Shown here in pieces: positions 25,555 to 34,735 of a DNA stretch of 55,859 nucleotides. The position numbers and the translations under genes are program-made. The notes under the pieces are model-generated. The model saw only the letters and a program-made list of their open reading frames with translations. It made no database searches and was not told the origin of the DNA. The DNA lies in the NCBI GenBank assembly GCA_964445985.1, contig CAYUMU010000039.1, positions 1-55,859 on the forward strand, written 5' to 3'. Each line of letters begins with the position of its first letter. Position 1 is the first letter of the stretch. The stretch comes from CAYUMU01 sp964445985. GTDB taxonomy: Bacteria; Planctomycetota; Planctomycetia; Pirellulales; S012-138.

Positions 25555-27672
25555 CTAGCTGAACAGGTGGAAGAAATCGAGCCCGAGCACGAACATCATC
25601 AGCGAGAGAATGAACGCGAAGCCCAGGTAGGTGAAGGCCACGAACACGCGTTCGCTGACCGGTTTGCCGCGGATGCCTTCGATGAGGAGGAACAGGAAGT
25701 GTCCGCCATCGAGCACCGGGATGGGCAGTGAGTTGATCACGGCCAGGTTAGCGCTAAGCATGGCCAAAAAGATGAGGAACGCGGGGAGGCCCTGTTCGGC
25801 GGTGATGCCCGCGACACGCACGATGCTGATCGGGCCGCCGGCCGCGGTCACCGGAATTTGGCGACCTACCTTGCGGAGGAACTGCACCACCATGGTGACC
25901 GCTTCCCAGGTTTCGCGGCCGCCTAGCGCCAGGGCTTCACCAAAATCGGCCGCCTGGCGAATGCGGGTGACGTCTTTGAGGCGAAAGCCGCGAATGGTGA
26001 GGAAATACGTGTCCGAATCTTGCGGCTCCAACAGGATCGGTTTTTCTTGCCCCTTGAGCGTGAGCTCCACCTTGGTGCCGAGCGGCACGGTTTGCAGTAC
26101 GTGCATGATGTACGGCCAATTGGGCTTTTCGGCGCCCAAAGGCGTGAGCTCGTCCGAAACGCGGACCTCTGGTTCTTCCCCTTCCTTGGGCTCGGGCACA
26201 ATGAACCGAATGCCCACAATCTCATCGCCCTGCTTGATGGCGCCACTCTTGGCGGCAGGGCTGTCGGGCGTGAGCGAATCGACCCGATTGAGCACGCGGT
26301 AGGCCACGCCGAGAACCGACGCCGATTGGGGCGCGCCAGGCCGACGGGGCGAATCTTCCCAGGCCACATCGCGGAGCGGAACTTCGTTGATTTGCTCGAT
26401 CTTGTTATTTTCGCCGACCACGGTGATATCGACCGACTTGCCGACGAGTCGCCGCAATTCCAGGGGCAGTAGAATGGGGTCGAGCGGCACCTCTTGATCG
26501 GTGCCGGAGATGGTGACGCGGGTGATCCGCTGGCCCGGCTGGAGGCCTTTTTCGGCGGCGGCGGAGTCGGGCCGAATGGCGGTGATCTCGCCCATCTTCA
26601 TGACCAGCCCCAGCTGCTTCATGGGGTTGGGGGCGAGCTCCATGGTGAGTCGTTGGGGGGCGTCGGTCTTGGTTTTGCCGGCGCGCTCGACGGTGATTTG
26701 CACGCTTTGATCGGCCACGTTCACCAATTCCCGGTTCAATTCGGCATACGTGGCGACTTCTTTGCCGTTGATGGCCACAATGGTGTCGCCGCCTTGGAAA
26801 GGCGGCTCCACGGCCGCGGCGGGCGAACCGGCAATGGTGGGAGTCTTGGTGTCCAGAATGGTGGTGGCGGCGGGAGCGAGCCCAATCTCTTGCAGTTTGC
26901 CGATGAATTCGGGGTACACCTTGACCGAAAACGCTTCTTCCATACCGGGCCGCCGCACCAGCAGGTTCACGGGTTCGTTCTTGTCGGCGAAGATCACTTC
27001 GGTGCGGAGGTCTTTGACAAACCGCGGCTCGGTGATGCCGTTGACGGCGATAATGTCATCACCCACTTCCAGCGGAGGGTTGGCCATCCAGGCGGGGTCG
27101 CCCGGGGTCATGTATCCAATCACGGGCGGCGTGTATTCCACGCCCATGCTGTAGGCCCAAACCGAGACCACGAAGGCAAAGATCACGTTCATGATCACGC
27201 CGGCGGAAATGATCGCCATGCGCTTGGGCACGCTCATGGCGAGGTAGCTGCGGGGATCGTACTGGGGCGTTTCGGCCGCGAGTTCGGCCTCGGCCTTGCT
27301 TTCGATGTCTTCGCTTTCGATGTCTTCGCCGGGCTGGGCGTCTTGGGCCAGTTCGGCTTCTGTGGCCGTTTTAGCCCGCTCCATTTCTTCGCGGGCTTTG
27401 TAGGGGTTATCGTCTTGGCCGAGCATTTTGACGTATCCGCCCAGCGGGAGAATGCCGATGCCGTACTCGGTTTCGCCGAATTTCTTGCTGATTTTCAGAC
27501 CGCCGATATCAAAGCCCACGAAAAACTTTTCGCACTTCACGCCGCACCATTTGGCGACGAGGAAGTGGCCCAGCTCGTGGATGAAGATGACCATGCCCAG
27601 GCCGAACACCACCATTGGCCAGATAATCCATGGCGACTCAATATTGATGGCTGCAATTAAATCGATACCCAC
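25555..27672 (-). CDS. rseP: RIP site-2 metalloprotease RseP, enlarged PDZ region
   Basis: I start it at the GTG at 27672, giving 705 residues; this overlaps the end of dxr by 16 bp. HELGH at 32-36 in the first membrane helix and IPVLDGGH near the C-terminus are the zinc ligands of an M50 site-2 protease. GGYVKMLGQDD marks the membrane-edge hairpin. An acidic insert of about 55 residues (with EDIES twice in tandem) precedes the second helix. The periplasmic part is far longer than in E. coli RseP (~450 total) and shows three or so PDZ-like units (ending GDDIIAVNG, GDTIVAINGKEVATYAEL, GQRITRVTISG, GDEIVGIRF). It probably cleaves anti-sigma factors within the membrane. Confidence 0.92.
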   Translation of the reverse strand: MGIDLIAAINIESPWIIWPMVVFGLGMVIFIHELGHFLVAKWCGVKCEKFFVGFDIGGLKISKKFGETEYGIGILPLGGYVKMLGQDDNPYKAREEMERAKTATEAELAQDAQPGEDIESEDIESKAEAELAAETPQYDPRSYLAMSVPKRMAIISAGVIMNVIFAFVVSVWAYSMGVEYTPPVIGYMTPGDPAWMANPPLEVGDDIIAVNGITEPRFVKDLRTEVIFADKNEPVNLLVRRPGMEEAFSVKVYPEFIGKLQEIGLAPAATTILDTKTPTIAGSPAAAVEPPFQGGDTIVAINGKEVATYAELNRELVNVADQSVQITVERAGKTKTDAPQRLTMELAPNPMKQLGLVMKMGEITAIRPDSAAAEKGLQPGQRITRVTISGTDQEVPLDPILLPLELRRLVGKSVDITVVGENNKIEQINEVPLRDVAWEDSPRRPGAPQSASVLGVAYRVLNRVDSLTPDSPAAKSGAIKQGDEIVGIRFIVPEPKEGEEPEVRVSDELTPLGAEKPNWPYIMHVLQTVPLGTKVELTLKGQEKPILLEPQDSDTYFLTIRGFRLKDVTRIRQAADFGEALALGGRETWEAVTMVVQFLRKVGRQIPVTAAGGPISIVRVAGITAEQGLPAFLIFLAMLSANLAVINSLPIPVLDGGHFLFLLIEGIRGKPVSERVFVAFTYLGFAFILSLMMFVLGLDFFHLFS

Positions 27673-28814
27673 CGCGTTACCTCCGCGCGAGCCCACCGGT
27701 CGAGCTCGAGCAACCGCTCGAGCGTGGGATGGGGCTCGAAGTTATGATGTTCCAATACTCGCCGGCAAGTGGGCACAATCTCAACAAAGGCCATCTCGCC
27801 TGCCAAAAACCCGGCGACGGCCGCTTCGTTGGCCGCATTCACCACCGCGCCGCAGGTGCCGCCCCGCGCCGCCACCTCCAGCCCTAAGCTTAAGGCCGGA
27901 AAACGGTCGGGGTCGGGTGGTTCAAATTCTAGGGTGAAAGGCCGCGACCAGTCTAGCTCAGCCGACACGCCAGCTCGCCGGCGAGGCCAATTCAATGCGT
28001 ACTGGATCGGCAGCCGCATGTCGGGCGGACCCAACTGGGCAACCACCGATCCATCGACAAACTCCACAAACGAGTGCACGGTGGACTGCGGATGAATGAC
28101 AACCTCGATCTGGTCGGGCCGCAAATCAAACAACCACCGGGCTTCGATAATTTCCAAGGCTTTGTTCATCATGGTGGCCGAATCGACCGTGATTTTGGCG
28201 CCCATTTCCCAGGTGGGGTGGGCCAGGGCCTGTTCCACCGTAACTTGTTTTAGCTCGCGCGGCGGGGTTTGGCGAAATGGACCCCCGCTGGCGGTGAGCA
28301 CAATGCGGCGGACTTCCGCGCGCTGCCCAGCCTGCAAACACTGGAAGATCGCGCTATGTTCGCTATCGACGGGCAATATTTTCCCGCCCCGCTGCCGGGC
28401 CAGGTCCATCACCAATCCGCCGGCGACGACCAAGGTTTCTTTATTGGCCAGGGCCACGGTCTTGCCGGCATCGACGGCGGCCCAGGTGCCGAGCAAGCCT
28501 GCACTTCCTACGATGGCAGCCAGCACGACGTTCACTTCCGGCGACCGAACCAGGCGTTCCACGCCCTCGGGACCGGTCAAAACTTCCACCTGGGAGGATA
28601 ATTCCGCCAGGCATGGGTCGCCGGCATGGTCGGCGCTGGTGACCACGACCCGCGGGCACTTCAATTCGTTGGCCTGCCGAACCAGCAAGCCGGTTTGCGT
28701 ATGTGCGGTGAGCCCCACGGCCCTCAATTGAGGATCGGCCTGGATGACATCGAGCGCGCTGCGGCCGATGCTGCCGGTCGATCCTAGCACGGCGACATTC
28801 GTGGGCGAGTTCAT
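27657..28814 (-). CDS. dxr: 1-deoxy-D-xylulose 5-phosphate reductoisomerase
   Basis: 385 residues from the ATG at 28814 (MNSPTNVAVLGSTGSIGRSA). NADPH-binding GSTGSIG at 11-17; LANKETLVVAGGLVMDLA; ILPVDSEHSAIFQCL; LTASGGPFRQTP; AHPTWEMGAKITVDSATMMNKALE, which contains the substrate and metal contacts; and the HPQSTVHSFVEFVDGS region. It makes 2-C-methyl-D-erythritol 4-phosphate in the MEP isoprenoid pathway. Length is normal. It leads an operon with rseP; in many bacteria uppS and cdsA lie between these two, and their absence here is notable but not rare. Confidence 0.96.
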   Translation of the reverse strand: MNSPTNVAVLGSTGSIGRSALDVIQADPQLRAVGLTAHTQTGLLVRQANELKCPRVVVTSADHAGDPCLAELSSQVEVLTGPEGVERLVRSPEVNVVLAAIVGSAGLLGTWAAVDAGKTVALANKETLVVAGGLVMDLARQRGGKILPVDSEHSAIFQCLQAGQRAEVRRIVLTASGGPFRQTPPRELKQVTVEQALAHPTWEMGAKITVDSATMMNKALEIIEARWLFDLRPDQIEVVIHPQSTVHSFVEFVDGSVVAQLGPPDMRLPIQYALNWPRRRAGVSAELDWSRPFTLEFEPPDPDRFPALSLGLEVAARGGTCGAVVNAANEAAVAGFLAGEMAFVEIVPTCRRVLEHHNFEPHPTLERLLELDRWARAEVTRWVSI

Positions 28815-28871
28815 GAATTCCCTGGCGGGGGGCCGGAACGACATACGCTGAAATGTATGCCGCAAAAACAC

Positions 28872-28928
28872 GAACGGCCGGGTTTCGCCCGCTTGCTAGA
28901 CAGCTTGCGGGCGGGAATGCGACCGTTC
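28872..28928. repeat. nested inverted repeat between dxr and ftsH
   Basis: An outer pair GAACGG/CCGTTC (28872-28877 with 28923-28928) encloses CGCCCGC/GCGGGCG (28886-28892 with 28907-28913), which encloses GCT/AGC (28895-28897 with 28902-28904). It could form in the 5' UTR of dxr or as a DNA cruciform. Function unknown. Confidence 0.5.
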
Positions 28929-29022
28929 CGAAGAGACTGAATATAGCAAATAGTTTGAAGGGGGACTGCTCGATGCCGCCGGAATCTTGCTAGCGGTTCC
29001 TGCTATCCCGCGGCGGCACACG

Positions 29023-29051
29023 TTGTACACTTCAGCGAAGCGGCCTAGGAT
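29023..29051 (+). promoter_or_regulatory. probable promoter of ftsH
   Basis: TTGTAC (29023-29028) and TAGGAT (29046-29051) are separated by 17 bp, about 130 bp before the ftsH start. Confidence 0.45.
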
Positions 29052-29181
29052 AAATGGTACGCCCAAAACAGGGGTGTCGCCGCGTACGGATTAGGGCGGG
29101 GGGCTGAGCCGTGCCGTTTGAGGTTGCGGTTCTTCCTTGCCCAGCGGGGTGATCGGCGCCCGGAATTTGTCAGGAGATGTG

Positions 29182-31347
29182 ATGGAAAACCAGCCTCCCA
29201 AGAAAACCCCTCCCAAACCGAATGATCCGGTTCGCCGCTCCGTCGACCGCAAAAGCCCGCAGCCCGGCGGAAACGCCCTGTGGTATCTCATTGGCCTGGC
29301 GGTACTTACGCTCATTTTCTTTGGGTGGTTTCGCGGCAATGCCCGGGAAGACTTGGGGGGCTACGGCAAGCTGCTGGAACTGATCAAAAAGGGCGCTCCC
29401 GTAACGATGGCCGAACACGAGCCAATCGACGAGGCCGAGGGCCAAAAAGATGGCGAGCGCAATATTGAAGTGACCGTGGGCGAAGGCGCGGACGCTAAGG
29501 TTTACCGCTACTGGGGGTTATCGAACCTTAAAGTGGGGCCGAACGAAGTCACAGGCACGGTGTTCAAGCGGCAGATTCGCCCCGCGGTGGCTCGAACTCC
29601 CGGCGCCCAGGCCGACGCCCAAGACGAGCGAACCACATTCACCGTGGCCCGGATGGGCTTGGAAAACGACGCCGGCTTCTTGCTGCGGCTACTGGAAGAA
29701 CACAATTTCGAGAACTTTCGCGGGGATGAAGCCCCCAGCGGCTGGCGTTACTACGCGCCCATGCTGGTCGTCACCTCGCTATTCATTCTGGTGTTTGTGC
29801 TGATGATGCGACGGCTGGGCGGGGCCGGTTCGCCCATGGCCTTTGGTCGCAGCCGTGGCAAACTTTACGCCCAAGAAGACCTGGGCGTAACGTTTGAAGA
29901 CGTGGCCGGCATTGAAGAGGCCGTGGATGAGCTGCGAGAGGTTGTTGAATTCCTCAAAACGCCCGAAAAGTATCAAACCCTGGGCGGCCGCATTCCCAAG
30001 GGCGTGCTGCTGGTGGGGCCGCCGGGCACCGGCAAAACGCTGTTGGCCAAGGCCATCGCCGGCGAAGCCGGGGTGCCGTTCTTCAGCCTGTCGGGCTCGG
30101 ACTTCGTGGAAATGTTTGTCGGCGTGGGCGCCGCCCGCGTGCGCGACATGTTCCAACAGGCCGAGAGCAAGGCGCCCTGCATCATTTTCATTGATGAGCT
30201 CGACGCCCTGGGCAAGACCCGCGGCACCAGCGTGGTGGGTGGTCACGATGAGCGCGAACAAACGCTCAACGCCCTGCTGGTCGAAATGGACGGCTTCGAT
30301 TCCAACGCCGGCGTGATCGTGCTGGCGGCGACGAACCGGCCGGAAACACTCGATCCGGCGCTGCTGCGGCCGGGGCGGTTCGATCGGCACGTGCTGGTGG
30401 ATCGGCCCGACGTCCGCGGTCGCGAAGATATTCTGCGAGTGCACGTGGAAGCCGTGAAGTTGGGCAAAGGGGTGGACCTGGCCAAAGTCGCGGGCATTAC
30501 GCCCGGCTTTGTCGGCGCCGACCTGGCCAACCTGGTAAACGAAGCCGCGCTGCTGGCCGCCCGCAAGGGGAAAGAGGCCGTGAGCATGGAAGAGTTCAAC
30601 GAGGGTGTGGAACGGGTGATCGCCGGCCTGGAGAAAAAGCAGCGCGTGATGCGGCAAGACGAAAAACAGCGCGTGGCGTATCACGAAGCCGGCCATGCCC
30701 TGGTGGCCTACTGTCTGCCCAATACCGACCCGGTCCACAAGGTTTCGATCATTCCCCGCGGGATCGCGGCGCTGGGGTACACGCTGCAGCGGCCGGAAGA
30801 AGATCGCTACCTGATGACGCAAGGCGAACTGGAAAGCCGCATTCAAGTACTGCTGGCCGGCACGGTCACCGAAGAGATTGTGTACGAGGACATCTCGACC
30901 GGCGCCCAGAACGACCTGGAGCGGGCCAGCGATATTGCCCGCAGTATGGTGATGGAATACGGCATGAGCCGGATGGGCCGCGTGAATTATCGCGAGAGCA
31001 ACCGCAGCGCGTTTCTGGCGGGCAGTTCGTCCGACGCCAGCGGGCGGATGCACAGCGAAAAAACCATGCGCGACATCGACGACGAAGTTCGCCGGATCAT
31101 CGACGAAAGCACGGCTCACGTTCGCCATATTCTAAACACGCGCAAAGCGGCGCTCGACGCGCTGGCCAACCGGCTGATCGAGCGCGAAGTGGTGGATGCC
31201 GACGAGCTGCGGGAACTGATCGACAACAACAGCCCCAGCCCACTGATCGTGCCAGGGACCGAGGCCGAGCTCAAGAAGCGCGCCACGAACGCGAGCGATA
31301 CTCCCTTACGTGGGACGGAGCCGGGGCTGGCCGAGGGTGGTAATTGA
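29182..31347 (+). CDS. ftsH: ATP-dependent zinc metalloprotease FtsH
   Basis: 721 residues from the ATG at 29182, which follows AGGAG. Two membrane segments (ALWYLIGLAVLTLIFFGWF and YYAPMLVVTSLFILVFVLM) enclose a periplasmic domain. The AAA+ module has Walker A GPPGTGKT (279-286), Walker B CIIFIDELDAL and the second region of homology AATNRPETLDPALLRPGRFD. The pore motif is FVEMFVGVGAARVRD. The protease site is HEAGH at 501-505 with the third ligand Asp in GAQNDLERAS. It degrades membrane proteins and some regulators. The periplasmic part is longer than in E. coli, as is common in planctomycetes. Monocistronic; converges on the VWA gene. Confidence 0.97.
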   Translation: MENQPPKKTPPKPNDPVRRSVDRKSPQPGGNALWYLIGLAVLTLIFFGWFRGNAREDLGGYGKLLELIKKGAPVTMAEHEPIDEAEGQKDGERNIEVTVGEGADAKVYRYWGLSNLKVGPNEVTGTVFKRQIRPAVARTPGAQADAQDERTTFTVARMGLENDAGFLLRLLEEHNFENFRGDEAPSGWRYYAPMLVVTSLFILVFVLMMRRLGGAGSPMAFGRSRGKLYAQEDLGVTFEDVAGIEEAVDELREVVEFLKTPEKYQTLGGRIPKGVLLVGPPGTGKTLLAKAIAGEAGVPFFSLSGSDFVEMFVGVGAARVRDMFQQAESKAPCIIFIDELDALGKTRGTSVVGGHDEREQTLNALLVEMDGFDSNAGVIVLAATNRPETLDPALLRPGRFDRHVLVDRPDVRGREDILRVHVEAVKLGKGVDLAKVAGITPGFVGADLANLVNEAALLAARKGKEAVSMEEFNEGVERVIAGLEKKQRVMRQDEKQRVAYHEAGHALVAYCLPNTDPVHKVSIIPRGIAALGYTLQRPEEDRYLMTQGELESRIQVLLAGTVTEEIVYEDISTGAQNDLERASDIARSMVMEYGMSRMGRVNYRESNRSAFLAGSSSDASGRMHSEKTMRDIDDEVRRIIDESTAHVRHILNTRKAALDALANRLIEREVVDADELRELIDNNSPSPLIVPGTEAELKKRATNASDTPLRGTEPGLAEGGN

Positions 31348-31366
31348 TTTTGCGCGGCGGAAGGCC

Positions 31367-31393
31367 GGGGACTTCCAGGCTGTCGAAGTTCCC
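31367..31393. terminator. hairpin between convergent ftsH and VWA genes
   Basis: GGGGACTTC (31367-31375) pairs with GAAGTTCCC (31385-31393) with one G-T wobble. There is no T-run on either strand, so efficiency is doubtful. Confidence 0.35.
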
Positions 31394-31397
31394 GCGG

Positions 31398-32837
31398 TCA
31401 CTTCACCAGTTTCAGTGGGCGATCGTCGGCGATCTGGCGGAATACGTCTTTCAGATCTTCTTCGTATTGCGACACGCTGGAACCCCCTGGCACGTTAAAA
31501 TGCACGCCGCCGGTAATGTCGGCGATTTGCTGCATCAAGGCCGTATCGGCGCCGGCGCCAAAGCTGACGGTGACAATCGGAATCTTGGCGTCGGCGGCCC
31601 GGTACGCCTCTTGAATGGCATACGAACGGGCGTGACTTTCATTGTTGGGGCGATTGGCGATGCCGTCGGTCATGAGGACCATCATGCGAAACGCGCCCAT
31701 TCGCCCATGGTGCATGATCTCCTGCCGGGCCGACTTCATGCCATCGCCGATATTGGTGAACTGATCGTAGTGCCCGGCCTGGCGTTGCCGGCTCTTGGTT
31801 TCAATGGCACTGAAGTTCTGCGTCAGCCCTTCCTCGAGCACGGCCGTGCCATCGGCCGCGGTGTAAATCGCTAGTCCCAGGCGATCGTCGGTATCTACCT
31901 CTTGCAAATAGGCCAGAAACACCGTCACTGCGTTCTTCAAAGCGGTGATGGGTTGTTGGCGCGTTTGCCAGAGGACGGGAGTCTGCGAATGCAGAGGCTG
32001 CTTTTCCAACAGGTAGTTCATGAATGTCAGATAGCCATACCGGTGCCGATAGGCACTGGGAAGCTGACTGCCGTTATTTCCTTTCACATAATCGATATAG
32101 TCGTTCCAACTGCCCGAGGGGTATGGATAGGCCACGTTGTTGAGGCCCAGCGTGCCGCGGATGGACGAGACCGTTGCGCTCGACGACAATTGTTGGTTCC
32201 ACTGCATGTTGCCAAATGTCGGCGATCCCAAATCGGCATAAATTTGCTGCAGGTTGTTGAGCACGTTGTTCTGGCCCATCTTGCCGATCGAGCGCAGTTC
32301 GCTGTCGTCGTTCATCGAAGCCGAACAGTCGAGCACCAACACGATGTCGCGCGGTTGATACACCGCGATCGATTCATCGGCCAGGTCAAAATCTTCCTGA
32401 CCAAAAATGCGGGCAAAGAACAGGGGCTGGTTTACATGGTCCACCCTCACGCGAATGGCCGAGGGAAGTTGATTGCTAACCGAGAAACTGCGGTTATTCA
32501 GATCCCAATGTCCCAGCTCAATGTTCACGTTGTCCAAATCGACCGCGCGGCTGCCGACCGGATTGCGGCCCAAAAAATCGTGCACGCGAGCGATCGCCGC
32601 CTCGGGTCCTTCCACCAGGGCGCCGGCTCCCGCCAGGGCTCCGGCATCGGTCGATCGTTTGAGTTCGGTGCGAACCGAAGCGATATAGCCCACGTCGACC
32701 CCCAGGGCGACAAATCCAACCATGACCACCATCATGATCGTGAGCAACACGGCGACCGACGCTTTACGGCCGGCCCATCGCGACGGCGTCTTGCCGGTCC
32801 TGGAACGACCGCGACCAGAGCAGGAACCAGCGCGCAT
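31398..32837 (-). CDS. TadG-like membrane protein with von Willebrand A domain
   Basis: 479 residues; GAGGTGCA lies upstream of the ATG at 32837. A basic N-terminus precedes a single membrane helix (about 27-49: SVAVLLTIMMVVMVGFVALG) followed by VDVGYIASVRTELKRSTDAGALAGAGAL, which is the N-terminal signature of TadE/TadG-like pilus-assembly proteins. The C-terminal von Willebrand A domain has the MIDAS DCSAS starting at residue 170 and VLMTDGIANRP. An insert of about 100 residues separates the first and later strands of that domain. No other tad genes are next to it. It probably faces the periplasm, anchored at the N-terminus; the role is unknown. Confidence 0.85.
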   Translation of the reverse strand: MRAGSCSGRGRSRTGKTPSRWAGRKASVAVLLTIMMVVMVGFVALGVDVGYIASVRTELKRSTDAGALAGAGALVEGPEAAIARVHDFLGRNPVGSRAVDLDNVNIELGHWDLNNRSFSVSNQLPSAIRVRVDHVNQPLFFARIFGQEDFDLADESIAVYQPRDIVLVLDCSASMNDDSELRSIGKMGQNNVLNNLQQIYADLGSPTFGNMQWNQQLSSSATVSSIRGTLGLNNVAYPYPSGSWNDYIDYVKGNNGSQLPSAYRHRYGYLTFMNYLLEKQPLHSQTPVLWQTRQQPITALKNAVTVFLAYLQEVDTDDRLGLAIYTAADGTAVLEEGLTQNFSAIETKSRQRQAGHYDQFTNIGDGMKSARQEIMHHGRMGAFRMMVLMTDGIANRPNNESHARSYAIQEAYRAADAKIPIVTVSFGAGADTALMQQIADITGGVHFNVPGGSSVSQYEEDLKDVFRQIADDRPLKLVK

Positions 32838-33180
32838 AATTGCACCTCAAAAGTCTGGGAGAAGAGTAAGAGCCTGGCTGTGTGAGCCCACTGGTACGCG
32901 ACCTGACCCACACGACCTAACGGGGGCGTAACGAGGAGGATGCTGGGCGCTGTGAAGGGGGAACGCTGACGTGCCCTGGAATAAACTCGCTCAACTCGAG
33001 CTTGCCCAACCTCGAATAGATCGTTGGCCTCGTCAAAAACCCGCGGGAACCGGCCCGGCAACCGAGAACTCGCCGCTATGCAAACCATAGCTCAAAAAAT
33101 TAGACCAACGAAAAAAATGATGATTTTGATAGAATAACTACCATCCATCAACTCCGCCGAATCGTTCGTTGCCGTTTGCC
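32838..33180. other. 343-bp divergent intergenic region
   Basis: No gene. An AT-rich tract at 33085-33140 just before the homocysteine methyltransferase start is where its promoter should be (for example TAGAAT at about 33130), but I see no matching -35. Confidence 0.45.
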
Positions 33181-34062
33181 ATGTCTACTTTCTCAGCTCG
33201 TTTACGCGGCGATGCCCGGCCGCTGCTGCTCGACGGCGCGACCGGCACGGAGCTTAATCGTCGCGGCGTCGACACCGCCATGCCGCTATGGTCTGCCGCC
33301 GCCATCGATACCGCGCCGTTGGTTATCGCGGCCATTCATGCCGACTATGTGGCGGCGGGGGCCGAGGTGATTACCGCCAATACCTTTCGCACGCATGCCC
33401 GCAATTTGCGGGCGGCCGGCCTGGAGTCGCAAGCCGGGCGGCTGACGGCCCTCGCCGTGGAACTGGCTCGATCGGCGGCGGCCGGCGCCGAGCACCCGGT
33501 CTGGATTGCGGGTTCCACGGCTCCGCTCGAGGACTGCTATTCGCCAGAGCTTACCCCCGACGCCGCCGCCTTGAATGCGGAGCACCAGCAGCATGCCGAG
33601 AACCTGGCCGAGGCGGGCGTGGACCTCATCCTGGTGGAGACTCAGCCCACGGTTGCCGAAGCCGTCGCGGCCAGCCAGGCGGCCGCCGGCACCGGATTGC
33701 CGCTGTTGGTGAGCTTTGTCACCGGGCTCGACGGCAAGCTGCTTTCGGGCGAATCACTTTCTCAGGCCGTGGCGGCGGTGGTTGGCTTTGAACCGGTCGG
33801 CATCCTCGTCAACTGTTGCCCTGCATCTCGGGTTTCCGGCATGCTCTCCGAACTCATGTCTGCCGCGGGCGTCATTCCCTGTGGGGCATATGCCAACATT
33901 GGCGAGCCCGATCCCCTTCAGGGTTGGAAAAGCACTTCCGCCGCGGATCCCACCCTCTATGCCCAGCTGGCCCAGACCTGGATCGACGAAGGGGCACGTA
34001 TGATTGGCGGCTGCTGTGGAACCACGCCTGCTCACATTGCAGCGTTGCACGACCTGCGGTAG
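33181..34062 (+). CDS. homocysteine S-methyltransferase family protein
   Basis: 293 residues from the ATG at 33181. The Zn-binding cysteines of the family are present: VNCCPASR in the middle and MIGGCCGTTPAHI at the C-terminus. LLLDGATGTELNRRG opens the TIM barrel, and AGAEVITANTFRTHARNL, EAGVDLILVETQPTVAEA are typical. The methyl donor could be S-methylmethionine, SAM or betaine; it lacks the cobalamin and folate domains of MetH. Neighbours do not reveal the substrate. Confidence 0.9.
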   Translation: MSTFSARLRGDARPLLLDGATGTELNRRGVDTAMPLWSAAAIDTAPLVIAAIHADYVAAGAEVITANTFRTHARNLRAAGLESQAGRLTALAVELARSAAAGAEHPVWIAGSTAPLEDCYSPELTPDAAALNAEHQQHAENLAEAGVDLILVETQPTVAEAVAASQAAAGTGLPLLVSFVTGLDGKLLSGESLSQAVAAVVGFEPVGILVNCCPASRVSGMLSELMSAAGVIPCGAYANIGEPDPLQGWKSTSAADPTLYAQLAQTWIDEGARMIGGCCGTTPAHIAALHDLR

Positions 34063-34161
34063 AACGCGAGAGAGGCTTCGGCTGGACGATGATAAGGAGC
34101 GTGAATCGATAGCGTCGTGTGGAAGTTGACTTGGTTTGGCGGCAACGCGGGAATTACCACA

Positions 34162-34623
34162 GTGTCAGAATCATCTAGCGAACCTATTACCGCTTTTTTT
34201 GTGTATGGCACACTCCAAACGGGAGAGTGCCGCGCGCGGTGCTGGCCGCATCCGGCCGTCTCGATCGAAGACGCCACCATCGTGGGTCAGCTACACAACC
34301 TGGGGCCTTACCCGGCGCTGGTCGAGGGCAACCATGAAATCGCCGGCGAGCTCTGGCGGCTCGCGCCCGAGCATCTGCCGCGCACGTTAGAAGTTCTCGA
34401 CGCCGTGGAGGCCGCGGCTGGCGAAGGCAAGTTATATGAACGCAGGATTGTTCACTGCCGGTTATCGAGAACGGAGAACCAGGCCGCGGCGGTTGCGGCT
34501 TACGCGTATTTCTATGCACGGCCGGCGCGGCTCGCCAAGACGCCGGTGATTGTCGCCAGCGCCGATGGCCGCTGCTATTGGAAGCACGTGGCCCATCGTC
34601 CCACCACCATGGAAGACTATTGA
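34162..34623 (+). CDS. gamma-glutamylcyclotransferase-like protein
   Basis: I use the GTG at 34162; a GTG at 34117 gives 168 residues instead. The family signature FFVYGTLQTGECR is near the N-terminus, followed by GQLHNLGPYPALVEG, the catalytic-Glu region GELWRLAPEHLPRTLEVLDAVEA and YERRIVHC, then AYAYFYAR. The fold is the small GGCT/AIG2-like barrel, whose members cyclise gamma-glutamyl amines. Substrate is not predictable. It may be cotranscribed with the homocysteine methyltransferase, 99 bp upstream, and with the MBL-fold gene. Confidence 0.82.
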   Translation: MSESSSEPITAFFVYGTLQTGECRARCWPHPAVSIEDATIVGQLHNLGPYPALVEGNHEIAGELWRLAPEHLPRTLEVLDAVEAAAGEGKLYERRIVHCRLSRTENQAAAVAAYAYFYARPARLAKTPVIVASADGRCYWKHVAHRPTTMEDY

Positions 34624-34735
34624 TCGCTGCGCTCCAAATGTCCTACGCTGCGGACTAAGAGCCCACGAATCCAGGCTCCCGATGGTCGCCTTCCAGACAT
34701 CGGCGGCGCAACCGTCAATAAGCAACGGCAGTCCT

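Larger units (their letters stand above)
28815..29181. other. divergent dxr/ftsH intergenic region
   Basis: This 367-bp region contains the nested hairpin at 28872-28928 and a probable ftsH promoter at 29023-29051. No gene is visible. Confidence 0.5.

Noticed and set aside
26494..27660. 388-codon plus-strand frame over rseP
   Set aside because: Gly/His-rich shadow of rseP; the minus-strand protein has all RseP motifs.
29779..31128. 449-codon minus-strand frame over ftsH
   Set aside because: Shadow of ftsH, with no family pattern.
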